This document shows positions 28,075 through 38,600 of a DNA stretch of 64,000 nt, piece after piece. Positions within the stretch are counted from its first letter, which is position 1; each line of letters opens with the position of its first letter. The position numbers were made by a program, and so were the translations under genes. The stretch lies in assembly GCA_028873695.1 (NCBI GenBank), contig JAPPNU010000078.1:56762-120761 (forward strand), written 5' to 3'. The notes under the pieces were generated by a model. The model did no database searches, was not told the origin of the DNA, and saw only the letters and a program-made list of their open reading frames with translations. The stretch is from Gemmatimonadota bacterium (lineage in GTDB: Bacteria > Latescibacterota > UBA2968 > GCA-2709665).

Positions 28075-28298
28075 TTGGGTTTTTTGTTCATAAAGACGCA
28101 GATTCGCACCAGAGACTCGAAACGCATCCCATTGTTTTCTGCAACGATCAGGGAATCAACGGGGAACTGACGGCATAATCAGGAGGGGATGTGCTGGCCG
28201 GAAGGTGGGGCGAATGACGGGCACTCTGGCAGAATCCCTTGATGCAGGAGGCGGACGTGCTGCCTATTAGGCATCGGGACGTGTAAGTCGCGCAGGGC

Positions 28299-28430
28299 AT
28301 GATCCGATGCCGCAGTAGATCCTTCGTCGGCCACGGGGGCACCCTTCGACCCTTCGACAAGCTCGGGGCAGCGCCTTCGACAATCCTTCGGCAGGCTTGC
28401 TTCGACAAGCTCAGCACGAGCAGGACAACG
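28299..28430. repeat. Cluster of CTTCGACAAGCTC-type repeats
   Basis: At least two copies of TTCGACAAGCTC plus degenerate copies (TTCGACAATCCTTCGG) within 130 bases. The preceding ATGCCGCAGTAGATCCTTCG module recurs at 59229. Such short repeats are typical of large environmental genomes with many non-coding mobile repeats. Confidence 0.6.
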
Positions 28431-28583
28431 GCTCAGGGATCGAGCTCAATGCATGCAATGCAAGCAGCACAAGCAGGGCAAGCCCTCTGATTGACACTTC
28501 GTGGCGATACCCGACAGAAAGGTTTCGCCGATGGTTTTTGCTAAGCACGTCACTCTGACAGAGTGGAAGAGCCCTATCGAAAC

Positions 28584-28611
28584 GTGGTCATTGAGCCTGT
28601 CGAAATGCCCG
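28584..28611. repeat. CGACAGGCTC-type repeat (inverse copy)
   Basis: GTGGTCATTGAGCCTGTCGA and the bases up to CCCG are the reverse complement of 14499-14526 apart from one base. Confidence 0.6.
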
Positions 28612-28672
28612 TATTTCGGGATCCCTTCGGCACCACTCATAAGCCTGGCGTCTTACTAAGAAGGACAGCGAT

Positions 28673-28716
28673 GCGGGCAGACAGGAATGTCCGCCCCGCC
28701 CTCACGTCCGTTACCT
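28673..28716 (+). repeat. Dispersed hairpin repeat, copy 3
   Basis: Nearly identical to 24611-24655 (GCGGGCAGACAGGAATGTCC, CACGTCCGTTACCTGA) and inverse to 4711-4737. Confidence 0.75.
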
Positions 28717-28880
28717 GAACATGGCAGGTGGAGATGCAGTGCAATTGAGGAAGGGTGAGTGGATAGTAAGAACGGCTGTGCTGCGTGACGAGTGGGGGCA
28801 ATGCCGGACGCTGCAGGCAGGCCCCACCCTCACGCTACGATCCGGGAGACCTGCATAGGGCACGGTTGCAATCTTTCTTT

Positions 28881-29810
28881 CTACCCGCTGGTTTTTCCGA
28901 AATTCGAGGCAAAAGTCAGAAAGTCCTGGAAATCCACGTCGCCGTCACCATCGAGGTCACCGAGCAAACCGCTTTGACCCGGACTGTCTCCCGTCGTCAT
29001 TTCAGACGTCCAGCGGACACTGCCGTCGTCCGCCAGCGTCTCCGCGACGCCATTCCCGCTTTCGTCTACAAACGCTCTGAACTTCCCTCCGGAAATCGCC
29101 AGCGTACCGATGCCGTCAGGATCGGCTGTGAGCGTGCCAATCGGTAGACCGGACTCGCTAAGTGCAACCAGAAAACCGTTACCGTTTGCATCCGATCCAA
29201 AGGCGGAAGCGGGGTTTCCATTGCTGTTGAAAAACGTCATAGACGCATCTCCCGACTCGCCAAAAAACACCCCGGCAACAGACCCCGACCCGCCGCTGAC
29301 GTTCATAAATCCATTGCCCTGGTTCGTATCGTCGGCGCCCATGACCGCGACAACACGATCGGTCGCGTTCAGGACGCTCAGCAAGCCGCCTCCGGAATCG
29401 TCTGAACCGGCCATTACACGAAACTTACCCTCACCGTTACGGATGGCAAGGACGCCGTCGCCGGCCTCGTCGAAACCCAGAAACGCGACGACGGTACCCG
29501 CTTCATTTACAATCTCCAGCCTGCCGATCTTCAGATTATCGTCAGCTGCCAGGGCCGTCTTGTTCAAACTGCGGTCCTCAGACTCCGCGGAGAGTGTCCA
29601 TTTTGAAATGACGTCCGCCGAAGGGGGGTCAGAGAATGAGCCGGAATCCAGCACCTTCGCGGGTCGAAACTGACTCAACCATTTCGACGCCGTACTCAAT
29701 TCCGGTGAAGTATTGAAGAGAAACAGAAGAAGCAAGCCGATGATCGCCCGCTTCTGCAAACGCAACCTCTGTTCCAGAATATCCATTCTCCGTACGTCTG
29801 CCCGGTACAT
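28881..29810 (-). CDS. Membrane-anchored surface protein with C-terminal dockerin-like motif
   Basis: 309 residues. The N-terminus has one membrane helix (AIIGLLLLFLFNTSP) after a short basic, coiled-coil-like stretch. The middle is a beta-rich repeat region with patterns V-V-A-F-L-G-F-D-E-A-G-D-G and VVAVMGADDTNQGNGFMNVS, resembling phage-tail or collar-like beta-helix turns. The C-terminus ends with LGDLDGDGDVDFQDFLTFAS, a single dockerin-type calcium loop. It is probably exported and anchored by its N-terminus. ATG 29810 has GAGGTGC upstream. The upstream region carries a sigma54-like promoter, AT-rich element B and a palindrome. Confidence 0.8.
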   Translation of the reverse strand: MYRADVRRMDILEQRLRLQKRAIIGLLLLFLFNTSPELSTASKWLSQFRPAKVLDSGSFSDPPSADVISKWTLSAESEDRSLNKTALAADDNLKIGRLEIVNEAGTVVAFLGFDEAGDGVLAIRNGEGKFRVMAGSDDSGGGLLSVLNATDRVVAVMGADDTNQGNGFMNVSGGSGSVAGVFFGESGDASMTFFNSNGNPASAFGSDANGNGFLVALSESGLPIGTLTADPDGIGTLAISGGKFRAFVDESGNGVAETLADDGSVRWTSEMTTGDSPGQSGLLGDLDGDGDVDFQDFLTFASNFGKTSG

Positions 29811-29861
29811 GCTGCACCTCCTGACGGTTATGGGGTTTCGGATCCTGCAGTCCGAGTTTAA

Positions 29862-29877
29862 TGCCAAGTGCGTTCCC
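29862..29877 (-). promoter_or_regulatory. Possible sigma54 promoter of the dockerin protein
   Basis: The minus strand reads GGGAACGCACTTGGCA. GG and GC are correctly spaced and most consensus positions fit, but T1, C4 and T13 differ. The start of transcription would lie about 40 nt before ATG 29810. It is weaker than the sites at 19797 and 42538. Confidence 0.5.
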
Positions 29878-29929
29878 GCGATCTTCCCGGAATCGTTCAA
29901 GCAGGATGGCTATAATACAATAGGAAATT

Positions 29930-29984
29930 TTGATTGAATTAGTTCTGAAATTTCGGTATTTTTTCGCTGATTTATTGATGAATA
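29930..29984 (-). repeat. AT-rich upstream element, copy B
   Basis: TTGATTGAATTA, TCTGAAATTT, GGTATTTTTT, TGATTTATTGATGAATA on the plus strand. It lies between the possible -24/-12 site (29862) and the palindrome at 29986, a natural place for a bend. Confidence 0.7.
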
Positions 29985-29985
29985 T

Positions 29986-30002
29986 TGGCGCAAATTGCGC
30001 CA
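29986..30002. promoter_or_regulatory. Palindrome TGGCGCA-N3-TGCGCCA
   Basis: Perfect seven-base arms around AAT. Same layout and core (CGCA-N3-TGCG) as the activator 1 palindrome at 20002-20030. It lies between the divergent dockerin gene (minus) and kinase 3 (plus), so it could serve either. Confidence 0.6.
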
Positions 30003-30107
30003 TGGTTGCCATGTCGGCGCAACATTCGTCGGTTTTCACGGTCGCCCATCCGGACGGCTTCCAGTCAGTCCAGGGGGAGGCGACCGGCTGCAGAGGAGGT
30101 TAGATGC

Positions 30108-31901
30108 GTGGAACTTACTGAGAATCTACAGACGGAGAACAGAAAGCTGCGGGAGCGGCTTTCGCGGTTGAGCCAGGCCAGCCAGCGCATCAACGAGAGC
30201 CTTGACTTCGAAACAGTGCTTCAGGGGGTTGTGGACAGCGCCAGGACCGTGACGGACGCGAAATACTGCGTTGTCACACTTCCCGACGACCGGGGAGAGA
30301 TACAGGAATTCCTCGTCTCAGGCATGACACCGGACTGGGTCGGACAGATGCGGAGCTTCCCGGAGGCGGCGCCGCTGCACGAGTACCTCCGGGGATTTGA
30401 AGAGCCCCTGCGGCTCCGGGACTTATACAGCCACGTCGAGGCGCTCGGCCTCCCCGTTGTCAAGCCTCCCGGTTCGGCGGCCGCAACCATCTCCTTTCTG
30501 TCCGCGCCGATCCGTCACCGCGGTGAGAGCGTCGGCCATTTCTTCCTGGCCGGAAAGGTAAGCGGACCGGAGTTCACGTCTGAAGACGAAGAGACGCTGG
30601 CTATGTTCGCTTCCCAGGCAGCGCTGGTGATCTCCAACGCCAGGCGGTACACCGACCTGCAACGCGCCCTTGCCGACCGGGAGGCCGTGGTGAACACCGC
30701 CCCGGTCGGCGTCGCTGTCGTCGACGCAGTCAGCGGAGAGCCGGTGTCATTCAATCGCGAGGCCGTGAGAATCATGGAGGGCTTGCTGAGGGCCGAACCA
30801 CGATCGGAAGACTTCCTCGACGTTGTGACGATCCGTCGGGCTGACGGGCGCGAGGTGTCCCTGAAGGAATTGTCCATAGCCCGGGCAATGAGCGAAGGCG
30901 AGACGGTACGCGCCGAGGAGGTCGTTTTCGAGGTCCCGGATGGACGCAACGTAAAGGCGCTCATGAACGCCACGCCCATTCGCGCTGAAGACGGGCGCGT
31001 TACGTCCTTTGTCGTGACCCTTCAGGACACCGCGCCGATGGATGAACTCGAAAATATGAGAGCCGAATTCCTTGCCAAGGTCAGTCACGATTTGCGGGCG
31101 CCGCTGGCCGCGATCAAGGGTTCAGCTACAACCGCGTTGAGTGACACATTTCCGTTCCGCCAGGCCGAGATGGTACAGTTCCTCCGTATTATAAACGAGC
31201 AGGCCGACCGGATGGCCAGCCTGATCAACGACTTGCTGGACGTGGCGCGCATCGAGACCGGTACTCTTGTGGTCAATCCCATGCCGACCCTGGTCACAGC
31301 AATGCTCGACCAGGCTCGGAACACCGTTATGAGTGGATGGGACAGGGACAATATCCACCTGGATCTGGCGCCCGGCCTTCCGCCGGTTATGGCGGATCCC
31401 GGCCGAATCGTGCAGGTTCTGGTCAATTTGCTTACGAACGCGGCGAAAAATTCGCCGGATGCGTCTCCGATACGGGTCGAAGCCGCGCAAGATGGCGACA
31501 AGGTTGCGATCAGCGTAACCGACAGGGGGCGGGGCGTGTCCCCGGAGCAGATGCCGCATCTCTTCCGCAAGTCCTCCCGGCGCGGGCAAGACTCAGACCA
31601 CGAAAACGATGCCGGAGGCGGCTGGGGCCTATCGATATGCAAGGGAATCGTGGAGGCCCATGGAGGCCGGATCTCGGCCGATAGCGAGGGACCGGGCAAG
31701 GGCACACGGTTTACGTTTACCATACCGGTTGCGGAAGAAGCCGAAGCGATTGTCAGCGCGGATTCCCGTTCCGCCGTCGTCGGCGCGGGAATGGTCGGAG
31801 CGGACCGGACCGGACCAAGATACTCGTCGTCGACGATGATCCCCAGACGCTGCGGAGCGTTCGCCAGGCCCTGTCGGGGGCCGGCTACGTTCCCGTCGTA
31901 A
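30108..31901 (+). CDS. GAF-PAS histidine kinase, kinase 3
   Basis: 597 residues. A short coiled coil is followed by a GAF domain (about 20-185), a PAS domain (about 190-310), a classical HisKA with His in AKVSHDLRAPLAAIKGSA, and HATPase (NLLTNAAKNS, VTDRGRGVSPEQM, GGWGLSICKGIVEAHGG). No membrane helices. GTG 30108 is the start, with GAGGAGGT about 8 nt upstream. After the kinase domain the frame runs on for about 50 residues and ends in what looks like a wrong frame. The receiver of the following regulator begins in another frame inside this tail (31814), so kinase and regulator may be one hybrid protein. Confidence 0.9.
   Translation: MELTENLQTENRKLRERLSRLSQASQRINESLDFETVLQGVVDSARTVTDAKYCVVTLPDDRGEIQEFLVSGMTPDWVGQMRSFPEAAPLHEYLRGFEEPLRLRDLYSHVEALGLPVVKPPGSAAATISFLSAPIRHRGESVGHFFLAGKVSGPEFTSEDEETLAMFASQAALVISNARRYTDLQRALADREAVVNTAPVGVAVVDAVSGEPVSFNREAVRIMEGLLRAEPRSEDFLDVVTIRRADGREVSLKELSIARAMSEGETVRAEEVVFEVPDGRNVKALMNATPIRAEDGRVTSFVVTLQDTAPMDELENMRAEFLAKVSHDLRAPLAAIKGSATTALSDTFPFRQAEMVQFLRIINEQADRMASLINDLLDVARIETGTLVVNPMPTLVTAMLDQARNTVMSGWDRDNIHLDLAPGLPPVMADPGRIVQVLVNLLTNAAKNSPDASPIRVEAAQDGDKVAISVTDRGRGVSPEQMPHLFRKSSRRGQDSDHENDAGGGWGLSICKGIVEAHGGRISADSEGPGKGTRFTFTIPVAEEAEAIVSADSRSAVVGAGMVGADRTGPRYSSSTMIPRRCGAFARPCRGPATFPS
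31801..31815 (+). repeat. (CGGAC)3 pentanucleotide repeat at the kinase/regulator junction
   Basis: Three tandem CGGAC units precisely between the kinase 3 frame and the receiver frame. With two units the frame would read M-V-G-A-D-R-T-K-I-L-V-V-D-D-D and join both proteins without a stop. Confidence 0.8.
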
Positions 31902-32500
31902 CGGGTGATCCGAATGAGGCCCTGGACCTTCTGAAGGAACATGGCCCGGGACTGGCGTTGCTGGACCTGGTGCTCCCCGGCAGCGACGGAATCGAATTGA
32001 TGAAGGAAATCTTCGAGCGCGTGGACATACCTGTCGTCTTCCTTTCCGCATACGGACACGAGGACGCCGTTACCCGGGCCTTGGACGAAGGTGCTGTCGA
32101 TTACCTGACCAAGCCCTTTGCGCCGACGGAACTGGTGGCCAGGATCAGGGCGGTTTTGCGCGCCAGGGCGCCGCGACGCAAGGTTATACCCAAGGAACCG
32201 TTCGTGCTTGCCAATCTGAAAATCGACTACACCCGCCGCAAGGTAACAATTGCCGGACAGCCCGTGGACCTGACGAGAATCGAGTATTTCGTACTCCAGG
32301 AACTTTCCCTCAACGCGGGTCAGACTGTCTTCTACGAAGACATGCTGAGACGTATCTGGGCCAAGCGCGGCAACAGCGACAGACGGCCGCTCCACGCTGC
32401 GGTCAAGAACGTCCGGCGAAAACTGGGTGACGACGCGAAGAGTCCCAGATGGATATTCAACGAGCCGCGCGTCGGATACAGGCTGGGAAAGACGGCATAG
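31814..32500 (+). pseudogene. OmpR/PhoB-type response regulator, 5' end out of frame
   Basis: The frame beginning T-K-I-L-V-V-D-D-D-P (31814) encodes a full receiver: acidic pocket V-D-D-D, phospho-acceptor Asp in LALLDLVLPGSDG, Thr/Ser in VVFLSAYGHED, Lys in DYLTKPFAP. A winged-helix DNA-binding domain follows (LANLKIDYTRRKVTIAGQPV, NVRRKLGDD, GYRLGK). No ATG, GTG or TTG stands upstream of the receiver in this frame; the first in-frame TTG (31958) would cut off half the domain. It is expressed either by a frameshift from kinase 3 or not at all in this repeat state. Confidence 0.82.
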
Positions 32501-32643
32501 TTGCGGAGTCAGCTTGCCATGCGGAAGGGGAACCGGCGCCGCGCGGACGGCGGCGCCGGCAGGCGCGGACAGGGACGTTCCGGCGGAGTCGAATATGGCG
32601 TCAATCGATTCGGAGGCGAACCGGGCCGAATGGCCCGTGCCGC

Positions 32644-35600
32644 TCAGAAGTTCCGGTAAAGGGTAAACCCCACGCGATAGTCCCGGGCCCCGACGCGCGT
32701 TGCAGACGCTCCGGTGACCGAGTTCTCTGGGGGAACGCGATACTCGCCGAGCAACTCCAGCTGCAGGTTACCGGCCAGAAAACCGGTAGACCCGTTGGCG
32801 TTGGACGAGCCCGGTACGTTGAGGCGCAGACCGCCCCCGAGGCGGTGTAATCCCAGGTCCTTCGCGTCCAGTTCGACAAAGGGCTCCAGCCGGCCCCGGC
32901 CTCCCGAGGTCTCCATTCCATAGCCCAGCGCCGCGCGCGTCCGGTTGGGACGCCAGTCCAATCCGTGACGATGGTCATTGCGGTTGCGATAGGCCATCAT
33001 CCGTTCGCCGTTCCACAGCGACTCGACGCCGCTGCCGGCATTCTCTCCCCATGCCTGCGACAGCGACAGAGCCAGTCCCTTCTTGTCAGAGCCGGGGTCC
33101 AGGCGCAGCGCCAGGCTCAGTCCGCCCTCCCTGAAGTCCCGGTCCCGGTGCGCGGCCAGCCAGTGTGAACGCACCTCCACGTCCAGGCCCATGCGGCGAT
33201 TCGAAAGCGATAGCGCCCCTGCCAGTTCCGTCCCGAGCCCGGATTCCACGTCGCCTCCGTCGACGCGCGCGCCCATCGCCAGACTCAGATCCATCTGCGT
33301 ATCGGGCGTTAGCGACCAACCCGTCGAGCCGTTGACCATCAACCGAACGCGGCGGGCGTCGCCCGTGGCGGCCCTCAGCCCCGCCACGGCTTCGGAGACG
33401 GTGCTCACCGCAAAGGCGTCACCCGTCAATGCCAGGTCGACGTTACCCACCCGCGTCAGGTCCATTCGCCCGCCGAGGGCTGCGGACCGGCTGCTGATGT
33501 CCGTCTCGACCGTACTGCTGCCCGTCCCCGCCAGGGGGCCGCCGTAGCCGCTGTTGAGTTCGGCGGCGCCGCGGCCGAAGCCCAACATAGCCCACAAGCC
33601 CAGTTTCCCGGTGGGGGACCAGTGAACGTATGGATGCAGGCTGTTCAGTCGCGTGTTCCACTTGCCCATACTTTCGCCGGCATTATCGAAGTCCTGCAGG
33701 CCGTTGCTGTACGAGGCGGCCAGACCCAACACGAGCTTCGAGCTCCAGTGGTAATCCGCCCCGACGTACGCCGCCGTCACCCTGCCGTCCATGCGATTGC
33801 CCGATCCGGAGTCTCCAGAATACCTGCTGCCGGCGCCCCGGCCCCAGAGCGTCCATCCGCTCTCCACGGATCCGGACCGGTCCATGGCCATTCGGAAGGA
33901 ACTCCGGGTCAGGATGCTCCGTCCGTTGGGCGCCCTCAGTGCCGGTCGAACGGCGTCCGGATCCGACGTCACCCCATGCAGACCGGCCGGCGCCGCCGTT
34001 GCGATGGCGGACTTCGAGGCAGACGCGTCCAGGGGGATGCCGAACAAACGCGCGGCGACGTGTACCCACTCCATGGCATTGAACGCCTGTCCGAGGACAA
34101 GCCTGCTGCCATCGAGGGTGGCCCGCATCGCCCGGGAAGCGGCTTCAAAGCGTCCGGCGATCGCATCCACGGCCTGACTCAACACCGTCCGGCTGAAGGC
34201 CGCCAGCGACAGCTCGAGGACGCGCGCGCGGTTGGTCTGGACGTTCTCCACCGTCACGGCGAAGGAGAGCTTCGCGCTGAGGCCATACGGGTCGCTGGCC
34301 GTCACCGTTACGCGGGCGCTTGCCACGGCCAGGGGCGCGAGTGCGATCACCTTTCCCACGAGACTTGCGTTCACGATGCGGATATCCGACGACACTTCAT
34401 AATTGAGCGGGTCACCGTCCGGATCGGCGAACAGGCCGGTCAGGTCGACCGTTCCGTTCGTGCCCATCGTCAGTACCTGGTCCGGTATGGTTCCCGTCAC
34501 CGCTGGCCCCAGGTTCACTCCGGTCACGTTTATGGTCACCGTGGCCTCATCACTACTGGCGCCCCCGCTGTCCACGACCCGATATGTGAAACGGTCTTCG
34601 GCCGCCCGGCTTCCGTCGTGCGTGTAGACGAAGGTCCCGTTCTCAAAAAGCGTCAGGGTACCGTGTGCGGGCGCCTCGACGAGTTTTGCCGTCAACAGAC
34701 TCCAGTCGTCTTCAGCGTCCGCGTCGTTGGCGAGTACGCTGATATGCCCGTCATCGGTTTCGGTTGCCGAAACACTGTTCGCCAGCGGCGCAATCTTGGC
34801 GCCCGACTCCGGTTCCGGTACGTCGAAGTCTTCGGGTGTCTGGACAGACGGACTTCGTGTAACATTCCCGTGGTCGCCGGTCCACAACGACGTCGTCCTG
34901 CGGCCCCTGAAGACCGTTACGGCGTCGTCCACAGCCACCGGCGCGGTGTTGACCCGGGTTCGACCGGCGCCCGGCGCCGACCAGGCGCCCGTACCTTCCG
35001 CGTTCTTTGCCCGCACCCTCGCCTCGTAGGTCGCGCCGGATTCCAACCCCCGAATCTCAGCGGTCGTTTTCGTGCCCGTGAATGCATGGGACGTCCAGTC
35101 GTCCGCGCCCTGTATCCGGTACTGAACGTCGTAGTCGTGGATGGCCGGGCCGGTGTTGGCGGGGGCGCGCCAGTCCACCCTGACGCTTGCCAGCGAGGCG
35201 GCGGCAACCCTAGGCGCCGCCGGAGCGGCCGGGGGCTCGGCCGCGTCGGTGACGCTGATGGCGACCTCGATGACGTCGCTGCCTTCTCTTCCGTCATTGA
35301 CGGTCACCGTAACCGCGTAGGACAGGGGCCCCGCCTCGTAGTCAAGGACGACGCCGTCGGAAACGGCAATCTGACCGGTTTCCGAATCGATGCCGAAGAC
35401 ATCCGACCCCGACAGCGAATAGCTCAGCATGTCACCGTTCGCATCCGTTGCCGTGATCGGGGCGCCGACCGGGCCGCCGGCGGGGGTATTCTCGGCCACG
35501 GCGCGGGTGGTGGCGTGGCCGGCGTCGTCGAAGTCCGGCGGTTCGTTCCGGCCGTCGTCGTCGATGATCGTGGCCGTTACGGGGTTGCCGGCGGTCACGC

Positions 35601-38600
35601 CGGACGGCGCGTCGGACACCCGTAGACTGACGGTGAAGGTCTCGTTTTCTTCAACGGCCTCGTCCTCCTTCGTCGCCACGGTGAACGTGTGCGCTTCACC
35701 CGCCGTGCCGGCGAAGGTGAGCGGCGACGCGCTGGCCGTGTAGTCGATTCCCGCCGTCGCGGTACCGTCCTTGAAAACAGGCGTGACGGTCAGACCGCCC
35801 TGAACCGCCCGGTTCAGCGTCACCCTGAAGGTTAGCCCATCGCCTTCAGATGCTTTCCTGTTCCCGGTTGTAACGGTGCCGCTGTCGTCGTCTGTGATGG
35901 TGCCGGTCGCGGAGCCCCCTGTCAAACCGGATTCCGATGTGCCGGAGATGTCCAGGCGCACCGTGAACGTCTCGTTGTATTCGACAACCTCGTCCTGGAT
36001 CGTCGTCACTGTGAACGTGTGCCTCTCACCCTTCGTCCCTTCGAAACGCATGCCCGTTGCGCTCGTGGTGTAGTCCGTGCCTATGGTAGCCCTCCGGTCG
36101 CTGAACCGGCGCGTGAACTTCGCGGCGTATTCCGATCCACGAGCGGCCGTCCCGTCGCTGAATCGGGGCGTGACCGTCAGACCGCCCTGTACCGTCCGGT
36201 TCAGTGTCACCGCAAACGTCAACGTCGCACCCTCCGTGGCGCCTGCGCCTGCAGTCGTCACCGTCTCCCTGGGTGCGGAAGGGTCGAGGGTGGAGCCGCG
36301 ACCGCTGACCGACCACTCGCCGGCGCCTTCGACGTTCTTCGCCAGCACCTGCACCTCGTAGGTGGAAGCCGCGTTCAGGCCGGTGAGGGTAGCGCGAACG
36401 CCCGCGCCGTAAAACGCATGGTCTCTCCATGTAGCTGTGCCCACTTCTCTGTACCGCACGTCGTAGTCGCTGATGGGCGAGCCGTTGTCGGCAGGCGCAC
36501 TCCAGTTGACGTCCAGCGAACTTTCGGGATCGCTCGATGAGCGGACGACCGCCGGTGCGTCAAGCGCGTCGGGCGGCGACGCGTCGGTCACATTGACGGT
36601 GAGGGATAAAACGTCCGTGTGTCCGTGCCCGTCGTCCACGGTGACTGTGAGTCCGTCGTACGAGTTTCTTGTCTCGAAGTCCAGCGGTTCTCTGGTCCTC
36701 AACTGGCCGGAGTCCGGATTCAGGGCGAAGGCGGCTGCGTCCGCCCCGCCAAGCGCGAACGAAAGCGGGTCGTTTTCCGCGTCCGTCGCAAGAAAGGGCC
36801 CGCCGATGGCAGTGCCCGGCGGGGTGTTCTCAACCACGAAGCGGATGGCCGCATCGCCTTCGTCGAATACCGGCGGCGCATCGTTGTCCAGGACGGTCAC
36901 CGTTGCGGTCCGCCGATCCACCGATACCCTCCGGGAGACACTGCTCGCGACGGTTGGCTCGCCCAGGGTTATCCCGAAGCTCTCCAGATCCTCGTGTTCT
37001 TCGTCGTCGAGTATGGTAATCTCGATGGTTGTCTCCAACTGGCCGGCCGCAAGGGTGACGGTTCCGGAACTGGGTACGTGTTCGTGCGCCGGTCGTATGT
37101 CACTGCCGTACTCGTCCGACGCGATGGCGATCTTTGACGCCAATGCCGGACCCGCGTCGCCGTCGGTGGTCCACGGCACCTGGACATTTCCCTCGACGGT
37201 GGAGGTCATTCTGACCGGCAGTTCCACGCTGGTACCCTCGGCGACCGGGCTTTCCGGGTCATGGATCGATACGTAGACGCGGGCGCCATCATCGTCGATG
37301 ATCGTGCCCGTGGCGCCGCCGGCTCTGACACCGGACGGAGCATCGGACACGACGAGACTCAACGTGAACGTCTCGTCCTCCTCCTCCAACTCGTCCTCGA
37401 CGGTCGATACCGTGAAGGTGCGCTCCTCGCCCGCGGCACCGATGAAACTGAGCGGTGAAGTATTCTCTGAGTAGTCGGTACCTGACGTCGCCGTAACGTT
37501 GTGGAAGGCCGGCGTCACCGTAAGACCCCCCTGAACCGCCCTGGCCAGCCTCACCGTGAACGAAAGCGCCTCGCCCTCCACCGCGGACGCGTCGGCCACC
37601 GTCACGGTCGCGTCGCCTCCCGCATCGTCGTCAACGATCGTCCCCGTTGCCGTAACGGTACCCGTTACCTTCGCCGTCGTGCCCGAGACTGCCAGGCTTA
37701 CTGAAAATGTCTCTACCGCTTCCACGACCTCGTCCTCAATTGTAGCCACCGAGAACGTCTGTTCTTCGCCCGCAGTGCCTTTGAAGCTGAGCGGGGCCGT
37801 GTCCGGCGTGTAGTCCACATCCGCGCTGGCCGTGCCGATTCCGAAGACTGGCGCTACCGTCAAACCGCCAGGTATGGAGTCGGCCAGGCTGACCGTGAAC
37901 GAAAGCACATCGCCCTCGATAGCCGTCGCGTCGGACACCGTCATTTCGGTCGACGCCGTCACCGTGATTTTGAACGTAGCGTCGTCAAGCTGTCCGTTGA
38001 CATTGGCTGCTTTAATATCAACCGTGTAGGTCTTCACCGTGGCGTCTGCCGACACGGTGCCCCGGACTTTCCTGGACGTGAACGACAACCCTGAAGGCAA
38101 ACCCCCCACTGTCACCCTTGGCAAGTCACCTTCTATAGCCGAAATCGGATCGACGTCGCCGAAGGCCCTCTTGGCGCCTCCCGGCGGCACGCCGATGCCC
38201 GTATTGATCACCGGGATCCCGAACGAGGCGATCTTCTCACCTTGAGCATACGTCCTATCTTCGGGAGCCACGATCTCGAGCACGGGATTCGAAACGTCTA
38301 GACTCGCCGTCACCGAAAGCTGTTCCGCTGCACTATTGCCGTTGCCCGACGCATCTACGGCCGCGTTCGCCGCCACGTCCACCGTGACCAACCCGGTCAC
38401 CGCAGGCGGGATGGTGGCGGCGTAGCTTTCTCCCGAACCGGAAAAAGCCGTCACCGTCCCGTTGCCGACTATTAAATCGCTCTGCTGAAATCCGGTGACC
38501 TCCTCCGAAAATGTGATGCTCACGTCAAATGCACCGGTCTGCGTCGCAGCCGGGCCCGTGATGCTGACGGACGGACGATCCACGTCCACCTGAACCGAAA

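Larger units (their letters stand above)
27603..28880. other. Long intergenic region rich in repeats
   Basis: 1.28 kb without a supported gene. It holds the hairpin GCCTGAC-N6-GTCAGGC (27811-27830), AT-rich element E (28021-28074), a patchwork of CTTCGACAAGCTC-type repeats (28299-28430), an inverse CGACAGGCTC repeat (28584-28611) and hairpin repeat copy 3 (28673-28716). The block 28301-28334 (ATGCCGCAGTAGATCCTTCG) recurs at 59229-59253. Confidence 0.5.
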
